From contig JABJCF010000565.1 of the NCBI GenBank assembly GCA_018665625.1, forward strand, positions 1 to 5,063: a DNA stretch of 5,063 bases. Reading direction: 5' to 3'. This document shows, in pieces, positions 1 through 4,361 of the stretch. Under the pieces are notes generated by a model. That model had not been told where the DNA came from. It did not search any database and was given only the letters and a program-made list of their open reading frames with translations. Origin of the DNA: Nitrospina sp. (lineage in GTDB: Bacteria; Nitrospinota; Nitrospinia; Nitrospinales; VA-1). The first letter of the stretch is position 1. Every line of letters starts with the position of its first letter. Both the position numbers and the translations under genes were made by a program.

Positions 1-2
1 AA

Positions 3-44
3 TTTGTTCCCTTGGTTGGAAAATACGGCTGGCCGGAAAAGTAA
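3..44 (+). CDS. Possible C-terminal tail of an upstream gene (partial)
   Basis: Reading from base 3 gives 13 codons ending in TAA at 42-44 (FVPLVGKYGWPEK). The stop lies 32 bp before the GTG start of the next gene, a spacing common inside operons. The other two forward frames are also open over this short distance, so the frame choice is a guess based on protein-like composition and a stop close to the next ribosome binding site. No family can be named from 13 residues. Confidence 0.3.
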   Translation, partial: FVPLVGKYGWPEK

Positions 45-62
45 CTTAAATATAGTGTTAAC

Positions 63-67
63 GGGAG
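63..67 (+). promoter_or_regulatory. Shine-Dalgarno site deciding a GTG start
   Basis: GGGAG lies 9 nt before the GTG at 77. An in-frame TAA at 59-61 rules out any longer reading, and no better start with a ribosome binding site is seen nearby downstream, so this site supports the GTG as the true start of the phosphoribosyltransferase-like gene. Confidence 0.65.
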
Positions 68-76
68 TTATTAAAA

Positions 77-619
77 GTGTTTTCAAGAATAATTCATAAA
101 GGAAGTTTTACACTCAGTTCAGGGGTCAAGTCGGCTTATACCTATGAGTATGGTGAATTGTCGGATGCAATGAATGAAGCTTATTGCGAAGTGCTACTCA
201 AAAAACTCCTAGACTGGCAGAAGGAACACGGAAAATTTGATGTAGTGGTGGGATGTGAAACAGAGGGTATTCGCATTGGTCACCAGCTTTCCCAACTGAT
301 GAATTTGCCGTTTCACATCATGCCTAAAAAGCGGCTGGACTATGCGCAGAACCCGGCACCCGCTTATTCTTCGGACACACATTGGCTGATCGTCGATGAT
401 ATCGCCACCACCGGGCATTCGTTTATTCGTGCGGTAGATTATCTGGAAGTGGAAGAAAAACCGGAGACCATTACCTTCGCCTGCATGATCAAACGCAACC
501 CCGCCAACCTCGATTATTCTGCAGTAAAAGGGGACCCGACTAAAGAACATCTGCGGGTTTCAGATGAAAGAATGGATTTTATCGACAAGCGGTTGGTGTC
601 TTTGTTCAACGAAGTTTGA
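77..619 (+). CDS. Orotate phosphoribosyltransferase-like PRTase
   Basis: A 180-residue type I phosphoribosyltransferase. The PRPP-binding loop is clear at residues 104-115 (LIVDDIATTGHS, with the acidic pair D107-D108 followed by TTG). The N-terminus carries an OPRT-like signature, GSFTLSSGVKS at 9-19, and a second one, DVVVGCETEGI at 55-65, resembles the OPRT segment DVVVGPETGGI. These place it nearest the OPRT family, which makes OMP from orotate and PRPP in pyrimidine synthesis. The catalytic flexible loop is unusual: at 83-96 it reads PKKRLDYAQNPAPA, keeping lysines 84-85 but lacking the H and the Gly-rich stretch seen in classical PyrE. The substrate is therefore uncertain; it could be a paralogue with another base or a salvage or regulatory role. 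Length is slightly below a typical OPRT of just over 200 residues. It starts with GTG, is probably cytosolic, and may be co-transcribed with a gene to its left. Its stop directly abuts that of mltA on the other strand. Confidence 0.82.
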   Translation: MFSRIIHKGSFTLSSGVKSAYTYEYGELSDAMNEAYCEVLLKKLLDWQKEHGKFDVVVGCETEGIRIGHQLSQLMNLPFHIMPKKRLDYAQNPAPAYSSDTHWLIVDDIATTGHSFIRAVDYLEVEEKPETITFACMIKRNPANLDYSAVKGDPTKEHLRVSDERMDFIDKRLVSLFNEV

Positions 620-1966
620 TCAGCTTTTCTTGATGAGGTAGTAGACTTCGCCCTTCTCGTGGTAGCGGCCGGCCTTGGCTCCTGCTTCTTTACCGGTTCC
701 AAAATAAAAATCACCGCGCCCCTTGCCACGAATGGCGCTTCCCGTATCCTGATCAATGACAAAGCGGGAAATGGGTTTCCAGGATTTTATATTGTTGTTT
801 TTATCTAGCACCGGTTGCCTGATTTTAACGAACACCAGCCCACCTGCGGGATAGATTGACTTGTCGGTGGCGATTGATCTTCCTCCCACCAATTCTCCTC
901 CTCCTGAACCTATAGCGCCTTCATCGCTGAGCGAGAAAAAGATATAGCGTTTATTTTGATTGAGGTATTTAGGAATGTTCTGTGGATTGTTGGTGAAGTA
1001 TTTTTTAATTTCCTGCATTGAACCTTGACTGGAGGTGATCACGCCATCGCGGATCATCTTTTTGCCAATACTGTTATATGAATATTTGTTGGAACCCTGA
1101 TAGCGCACTCCTTGCCGGGTTCCGTCTGGAAACTCCAATACACCGGAACCCTGGATGTGTAAAAAATAACGTTCGAGGTCATTTTCCAACCAGGCAACTT
1201 CCAGCCCTTGGTTGTCCAGTGCGCCTTTTCGGTCGATCTCTTCGCGGGTCAGACTTCTCCAGTTTTCACCTGATTTGGTTTGGCGGATCTGTTTAATTCC
1301 AGAGTTGGACCCGACCAGTCGAATGCCTCCCTGTTTTCTTACCATTTGAAAATCTTTTCCAGGCATTTGGTAAATAGGAAATCTGTAACGAGGCGTTGGA
1401 ACAGGGCTTGCTGTAATGACGGGTCGATAATAACCGGTAAAGAGGACTTTTTTGTTTTTACCTTTTCCCACTCGATAAAGTAGAAACTCTTCTGAAACTT
1501 TTTTGTTGAACTCTTCCTGCGGAAGATTTTTTTGTAAAAGTTTCTGAAACGCTTCCAGAGTTTCTATGAGTCGTCCCCGAGTGAGTGTGAAATCCCCAAG
1601 CCGTACGGGTGATGCCGGGTCTTGCTCAAACATTACCGCCAATTGGTTGTCGATAGCTCGTTGCAGAGTTGCGGGATCCATATCATCCGCAAAACCTTTT
1701 AGGTCGGCAATGGATTCAACGGAGGGTTGAAGATCGGCTGTTGGAGTTTCTTTTTCTTTTGTTTGAAGCCGGTCTTTTCGGTATTCAAATTTATGATCCT
1801 GATTTTTTCCGTATCTATGAGGTTTTTCAGGATAAATATCGGTGGTTCGACTGGAGCCTTGGGTTGAACAAGAGGAGATTAAAAAGAACAAACCCAGAAT
1901 AATTATTTGCGGAATTATCAGACGGTTATTGCAAAGAGCATTAAATTGTCTTTGGCTTAAAAACAC
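620..1966 (-). CDS. mltA: Membrane-bound lytic murein transglycosylase A
   Basis: A 448-residue lipoprotein that cleaves the MurNAc-GlcNAc bond of peptidoglycan, leaving 1,6-anhydro-MurNAc ends, for wall turnover. The signal peptide has a positively charged start (R6, R15), a hydrophobic core at 16-30 and a lipobox LISSC with Cys33. Ser at +2 favours the outer membrane. Residues 34-90 are a polar, low-complexity linker. The MltA domain follows: LFTGYYRPV (175-183), the WLENDLERYFLHIQGSG block (259-275) and a RSIATD block (363-368). The C-terminal 3D-type segment has VIDQDTGSAIRGKGRGDF (403-420); D407 aligns with the catalytic Asp of E. coli MltA, and EAGAKAG follows at 427-433. It is longer than E. 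coli MltA (about 365 residues), mainly through the linker. The start is GTG at 1966-1964 with GGGGG five bases upstream, which gives a well-placed signal peptide. It lies 50 bp after rnhA on the same strand. Confidence 0.93.
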   Translation of the reverse strand: MFLSQRQFNALCNNRLIIPQIIILGLFFLISSCSTQGSSRTTDIYPEKPHRYGKNQDHKFEYRKDRLQTKEKETPTADLQPSVESIADLKGFADDMDPATLQRAIDNQLAVMFEQDPASPVRLGDFTLTRGRLIETLEAFQKLLQKNLPQEEFNKKVSEEFLLYRVGKGKNKKVLFTGYYRPVITASPVPTPRYRFPIYQMPGKDFQMVRKQGGIRLVGSNSGIKQIRQTKSGENWRSLTREEIDRKGALDNQGLEVAWLENDLERYFLHIQGSGVLEFPDGTRQGVRYQGSNKYSYNSIGKKMIRDGVITSSQGSMQEIKKYFTNNPQNIPKYLNQNKRYIFFSLSDEGAIGSGGGELVGGRSIATDKSIYPAGGLVFVKIRQPVLDKNNNIKSWKPISRFVIDQDTGSAIRGKGRGDFYFGTGKEAGAKAGRYHEKGEVYYLIKKS

Positions 1967-2004
1967 AGGAGCCCCCGTTTAGATTGGATTCTATTATTAC
2001 TATC

Positions 2005-2016
2005 GGAAAACTTTCC
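2005..2016 (-). repeat. Small palindrome directly after the rnhA stop
   Basis: Read on the minus strand, GGAAAGTTTTCC follows the rnhA stop codon with no gap. GGAAA and TTTCC can pair, but the loop would be only two bases and no T-tract follows, so this is not a convincing terminator. It fits read-through from rnhA into mltA. Confidence 0.3.
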
Positions 2017-2448
2017 TTAAATATTAGCCATGGCTTGGTTTGCCAATTGGTCGCAACGTTCATTCTCAGGGTGGCCCGCATGGCCTTTAACCCATACCCA
2101 GGTAATTTTATGTTTTTTGCTTAGGCTGTAGAGTTCCTGCCACAATTCTTTATTCTTTACAGGTTGCTTTGAAGCAGTCATCCAGCCTTTTTTTATCCAG
2201 CCATGAATCCATTCTGTTATCCCTTTAACCAGATACTGTGAGTCGGTGGTCAGTGTAACTTGATAGGGTTGACTGAGTTCTTTTAAGGCAACTATTGCCG
2301 CAGTCATTTCCATGATGTTGTTGGTGGTTTGTGGGTCAGACCCTTTTAGCTCGAGTACTTGGCCTTGCCCTCTGATGATGCAACCATAACCTCCAGGGCC
2401 CGGGTTTCCTTTGCATCCTCCATCAGTAAAAATTTCAACGGATTTCAC
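2017..2448 (-). CDS. rnhA: Ribonuclease HI
   Basis: A 143-residue RNase HI that cuts the RNA strand of RNA-DNA hybrids, clearing R-loops and helping remove replication primers in the cytosol. All catalytic residues are visible: D9 in FTDGGCKGNPGPGGYG (7-22), E47 in TTNNIMEMTAA (41-51), D69 in TTDSQY (67-72), and H123 with D133 in VKGHAGHPENERCDQLAN (120-137). The basic handle region (W80-W103, with K86, K87, K94, K98 and K100) for hybrid binding is present, so it is the classical bacterial form at near-normal length. The start is GTG at 2448-2446, giving the typical start MKSVEIFTDGG. The upstream AGG (2459-2457) is only a weak ribosome binding site and sits inside a small inverted repeat. 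It probably leads a two-gene unit with mltA. Confidence 0.97.
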   Translation of the reverse strand: MKSVEIFTDGGCKGNPGPGGYGCIIRGQGQVLELKGSDPQTTNNIMEMTAAIVALKELSQPYQVTLTTDSQYLVKGITEWIHGWIKKGWMTASKQPVKNKELWQELYSLSKKHKITWVWVKGHAGHPENERCDQLANQAMANI

Positions 2449-2460
2449 AGGCTTCGCCTG
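2448..2460 (-). repeat. Inverted repeat covering the rnhA ribosome binding site and start
   Basis: On the minus strand the sequence CAGGC-GAA-GCCTG forms a perfect 5-bp stem with a three-base loop. The 5' arm holds the only plausible Shine-Dalgarno bases (AGG), and the last base of the 3' arm is the first G of the GTG start. In the mRNA it could partly hide the initiation site. It may also be chance. Confidence 0.35.
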
Positions 2461-2533
2461 AATTTAACGGGTCGGTACATTTTGCGGCAGAATAAGATTA
2501 CTTTGATTTTGTTCATTGTTTTTTCTTGTTTTC

Positions 2534-2585
2534 ATTTGGGTTGGAAAAAGCTATCCAATTGTTTTTGGATCTATCCAATCCAAAT
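2534..2585. repeat. Nested inverted repeats built from TTGGA/TCCAA boxes
   Basis: The outer arms ATTTGGGTTGGA (2534-2545) and TCCAATCCAAAT (2574-2585) match as a 12-bp inverted repeat with one DNA mismatch, which would be a G-U pair in a + strand RNA. Inside are ATCCAA (2553-2558) and TTGGAT (2565-2570), an exact 6-bp inverted repeat with a six-base loop. CTATCCAAT occurs twice, at 2551-2559 and 2571-2579, starts 20 bp apart. The block lies in the divergent spacer between rnhA and the rubrerythrin-like gene, so it may be an operator region or, if transcribed, an RNA structure. Confidence 0.5.
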
Positions 2586-2653
2586 TATGTAGTTACTATA
2601 ACATATTATTTTTATTGGAGAAATTTGATTTTTTAGGGTCATGCGGGATTCTC

Positions 2654-2680
2654 TTGATAGCCATTTTTGAAAGATATGAT
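2654..2680 (+). promoter_or_regulatory. Candidate promoter of the rubrerythrin-like gene
   Basis: TTGATA (2654-2659) and TATGAT (2675-2680) each match five of six consensus bases of sigma-70-type -35 and -10 boxes. The 15-bp spacer is shorter than ideal. Transcription would begin near 2687, leaving a short leader with the ribosome binding site at 2705. Another -10-like box, TATAAC (2597-2602), has no good -35 partner. Confidence 0.4.
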
Positions 2681-2704
2681 AGATTATCGGCACTATATAT
2701 CTGC

Positions 2705-2708
2705 GGAG
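2705..2708 (+). promoter_or_regulatory. Shine-Dalgarno site fixing the rubrerythrin-like start
   Basis: GGAG lies 5 nt before ATG 2714 and 8 nt before the in-frame GTG 2717, so either codon could be used. The reading frame is open upstream to about 2516, but that extension carries no ribosome binding site and reads as unrelated hydrophobic sequence. This site marks the real start. Confidence 0.6.
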
Positions 2709-2713
2709 TTGTC

Positions 2714-3232
2714 ATGGTGAAAGAGACCAAAATTGATTTGGATTTTAAAGACACCGGAGGTGTGTCCTTCCAATGTGTTGATGCCATTGAAATTAGTCTG
2801 TTCATTGAAAAAGCAGGTCTCGGTTTTTACGAAAAGGCTGCAAAAAATGTTTCTGATCCCAGAGTGAAAGAAATGTTTTCAAAATTGGCTGAAGAAGAAA
2901 GGGATCATATTCAGACTCTACAAACCAAAGTCCAGTTTTTGAAACCTGCTATTTCGGGTAAAGGAAAAATCCCCAGGCGTGTGGATTTGCTGGTCAGAGA
3001 AGAGCTTGAAGGAAAAATTTTTCCCGCATCTGAATCGAAGATAGTACAAAAATTTAAAAGTGACATTGAAGCCCTTGATTATGGAATCGAGTCCGAAAAG
3101 CGTTCCATAGAAATTTTGAGTCGCTTGCTTGAAAATGAGAAAAAACTGGATGTTAAAGCTATATTTTCGCATTTGATGGTTGAGGAAAAAAAACATTTAG
3201 CTCTATTGGAGGATTTGAAGAAAAAGATTTAA
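2714..3232 (+). CDS. Rubrerythrin-like diiron protein without rubredoxin domain
   Basis: A 172-residue protein of the ferritin-like four-helix-bundle superfamily. The two-fold iron-binding pattern is visible: helix 1 E32 in EKAGLGFY (32-39), helix 2 E62 and H65 in AEEERDHIQTL (59-69), helix 3 E128 in YGIESEKRSIEIL (123-135), and helix 4 E158 and H161 in VEEKKHLALL (156-165). Such proteins usually reduce hydrogen peroxide or handle iron in the cytosol under oxidative stress. No C-terminal CxxC pair for a rubredoxin domain follows; the protein ends in a Lys-rich helix, so it would need an outside electron donor. A 20-residue N-terminal leader precedes helix 1. ATG 2714 is chosen for its ribosome binding site (GTG 2717 is possible). 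It is a single gene with its own likely promoter, divergent from rnhA and upstream of the oxidoreductase genes. An iron-storage or unknown diiron role cannot be excluded. Confidence 0.85.
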   Translation: MVKETKIDLDFKDTGGVSFQCVDAIEISLFIEKAGLGFYEKAAKNVSDPRVKEMFSKLAEEERDHIQTLQTKVQFLKPAISGKGKIPRRVDLLVREELEGKIFPASESKIVQKFKSDIEALDYGIESEKRSIEILSRLLENEKKLDVKAIFSHLMVEEKKHLALLEDLKKKI

Positions 3233-3358
3233 ACCGTAGGGTACGGGGCATTGAAATTGCTCCCGCTTCTTGGTGTGATATCGCATGCAGGGACTGCTAA
3301 GGATAATCGCCCGCCAACCCTTGTAAATACGGTTATTAATGCATTAAATTGAATTGTC

Positions 3359-3387
3359 CGGCCCCGATTTGGTGACGTTTGGGGTCG
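3359..3387 (+). repeat. GC-rich hairpin
   Basis: CGGCCCCGA (3359-3367) can pair with TTGGGGTCG (3379-3387) over nine base pairs, two of them G-U, around an 11-base loop. No T-tract follows on either strand, so it is not a standard intrinsic terminator, though it may help end or stabilise the rubrerythrin-like transcript. It stands out as GC-rich in an AT-rich spacer and ends one base before the first TTGACA copy. Confidence 0.4.
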
Positions 3388-3468
3388 TTGACAAGGTATT
3401 TAGCGGTAGGCTTAACCTGTTTGAGGCTATATACTGAAAACACTAATGTAGGAAAAGGCCTAAACATT

Positions 3469-3511
3469 TTAATTATTAAGGTTTGACAAGGTTTTTGGGC
3501 TGGTTTATTAT
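3469..3511 (+). promoter_or_regulatory. Strong sigma-70-type promoter for the oxidoreductase operon
   Basis: A perfect -35 box TTGACA (3483-3488), a 17-bp spacer and a -10 box TATTAT (3506-3511) form the best promoter in the window. Transcription would begin near 3518, with AAGGA (3544-3548) eight bases before the ATG at 3557. Just upstream is the AT-rich palindrome TTAAT-T-ATTAA (3469-3479), which could act as an UP-type element or a regulator site. AAGGTTT is repeated 10 bp apart (3478-3484, 3488-3494), overlapping the -35 box. Confidence 0.65.
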
Positions 3512-3556
3512 TAGTCTCTTTTTTCAAAAATAACTTTATCTGTAAGGATTATTAGC

Positions 3557-4201
3557 ATGAGCCATTATGAGGTCAAAGCTGGGCCGGAGGCATTTTTACC
3601 TCCCGCTGCTGCAACTATGGGAAACGTATTGCCCGACCCGGGGGAAGCGCATATTGGAGGTAAAATAGTACCCGAGGAAGAGGCTTATGAACATGCAGCA
3701 AGGAAGATATTAGGGGCTAAGGTTCCGACTATTTTTCCAGGCCCGCTGGTGTTGTGGAAATGGAACGATCACGTCGCAGAAAAGGCCAAGGCTATTCGTG
3801 AGATGGCTAATGAAGTTCCCATGAGATTGATTCCTATGGCGGATTATCGGCCGAAGTATCCAAAGATTGATGCTGCGGTGGAAATAAATCCGAATCATCC
3901 TAATTTGACGATCTGGCACAACAAAATCGATGTTTGTATTTTTATTGGAGTGCATTGCCATCAGGCGAATCTGGCGCTGAAAATGATCCGAGCTTCTACG
4001 AACTGTTACACAATGGCTATGTGTGCTATGGCAGGGCATGAAGATGCATGTTTATCTTTTCGCGATGCCGATCTTGAAAAAATCCAAAAGCTCACTGCAG
4101 CTATCAAGAAGTTGAAGAGCGAAGGCGTTAAGGTACAAGCCAATTCTTTCACTCAGTTTCAGATGGATAGATCTGGTTTTGTTGTTGAACCCGTAAACTG
4201 A
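3557..4201 (+). CDS. CODH/ACS epsilon-like subunit of a 2-oxoacid:ferredoxin oxidoreductase
   Basis: A 214-residue protein resembling the CO dehydrogenase beta / acetyl-CoA synthase epsilon family (CdhB-type). The clearest match is IDVCIFIGVHCHQANLALK (124-142) followed by AGHEDACLSF (159-168), which parallels the family's YDLVIFLGI...HPNADMSF region. PGPLVLWKWNDHVAEKAKAI (61-80) fits its nucleotide-binding-fold start. A 55-residue N-terminal part (Pro- and Glu-rich) has no match I can name. No ferredoxin-type CxxCxxC motif is present, but five Cys (127, 134, 150, 156, 165) lie within 39 residues. Because the next gene is an oxidoreductase alpha subunit, the likely role is the accessory fifth (epsilon) subunit of a five-subunit pyruvate or 2-oxoglutarate:ferredoxin oxidoreductase, as in Hydrogenobacter and nitrite oxidisers. 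Its exact function there is not clear to me. The start is ATG with AAGGA eight bases upstream, behind a strong promoter. A true CODH role is unlikely, since no CODH gene is seen. Confidence 0.75.
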   Translation: MSHYEVKAGPEAFLPPAAATMGNVLPDPGEAHIGGKIVPEEEAYEHAARKILGAKVPTIFPGPLVLWKWNDHVAEKAKAIREMANEVPMRLIPMADYRPKYPKIDAAVEINPNHPNLTIWHNKIDVCIFIGVHCHQANLALKMIRASTNCYTMAMCAMAGHEDACLSFRDADLEKIQKLTAAIKKLKSEGVKVQANSFTQFQMDRSGFVVEPVN

Positions 4202-4276
4202 AAATTGAAGGCATTAGTGGTACAAGTTAATGCTGTCCAGTTTTAAAGGAAAAAAGAACAGATTTTGTATTTTATA

Positions 4277-4309
4277 ACCTTCCTGCTCTTTAGGGGAGGT
4301 GGAGCTTTT
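4277..4309 (+). repeat. Overlapping alternative hairpins with a short T-tract
   Basis: ACCTTCC (4277-4283) can pair with GGGAGGT (4294-4300), seven pairs with one G-U. Alternatively GCTCT (4285-4289), in the loop of the first hairpin, can pair with GGAGC (4301-4305), five pairs with one G-U and followed at once by TTTT (4306-4309). The second form resembles a weak intrinsic terminator. The two stems interleave and would compete. This could be an attenuator, a partial terminator or an mRNA processing site between the epsilon and alpha genes. Confidence 0.35.
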
Positions 4310-4314
4310 ATAAT
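4309..4314 (+). promoter_or_regulatory. Consensus -10 box, possible internal promoter
   Basis: TATAAT is a perfect -10 hexamer, 47 bp before the alpha-subunit start. No acceptable -35 box sits 16-18 bp upstream (4285-4292 reads GCTCTTTA), so an internal promoter is possible but weakly supported. Confidence 0.25.
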
Positions 4315-4361
4315 ACCGAATTTTAATAACACCAAAAACTCTTTATTCGGGAGTAAATTAT

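Larger units (their letters stand above)
3233..3556. other. 324-bp non-coding region upstream of the oxidoreductase genes
   Basis: I see no supported gene here. The left part (3233-3358) has a small hairpin CCGTA-GGG-TACGG right after the rubrerythrin-like stop and a 7-bp inverted pair AACCGTA (3232-3238) and TACGGTT (3328-3334), neither followed by a T-tract. The middle has a GC-rich hairpin at 3359-3387. The right part has two copies of TTGACAAGGT (3388-3397 and 3483-3492), an AT-rich block and the likely promoter. No known riboswitch or tRNA core was recognised. Confidence 0.6.

Noticed and set aside
209..550. Minus-strand open frame of 113 codons inside the PRTase-like gene
   Set aside because: It lies opposite a well-supported gene with clear PRPP-loop motifs and shows no domain features of its own.
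2516..2713. Upstream in-frame extension of the rubrerythrin-like gene, adding 66 residues
   Set aside because: It has no ribosome binding site, its sequence is hydrophobic and unlike the family, and it would run through the repeat cluster and candidate promoter. ATG 2714 has a good GGAG.
3234..3246. CCGTA-GGG-TACGG hairpin as an intrinsic terminator for the rubrerythrin-like gene
   Set aside because: Only five base pairs and no T-tract follows, so it does not meet the usual pattern.
3336..3527. Minus-strand open frame of 63 codons whose end (QVKPTAKYLVNDPKRHQIGA) looks rather protein-like
   Set aside because: It would start at TTG without a ribosome binding site, overlaps the strong + promoter, and matches no family I recognise. 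It may be a chance frame or, less likely, a gene relic.
3710..4039. Minus-strand open frame of 109 codons inside the epsilon-like gene
   Set aside because: His- and Arg-rich composition typical of an antisense shadow; the + strand gene is supported by family motifs, promoter and ribosome binding site.
3557..4201. Annotation as a working carbon monoxide dehydrogenase subunit
   Set aside because: The family resemblance is to the non-catalytic epsilon/CdhB protein, and the only partner visible is an oxidoreductase alpha subunit; no CODH catalytic gene is present in the window.
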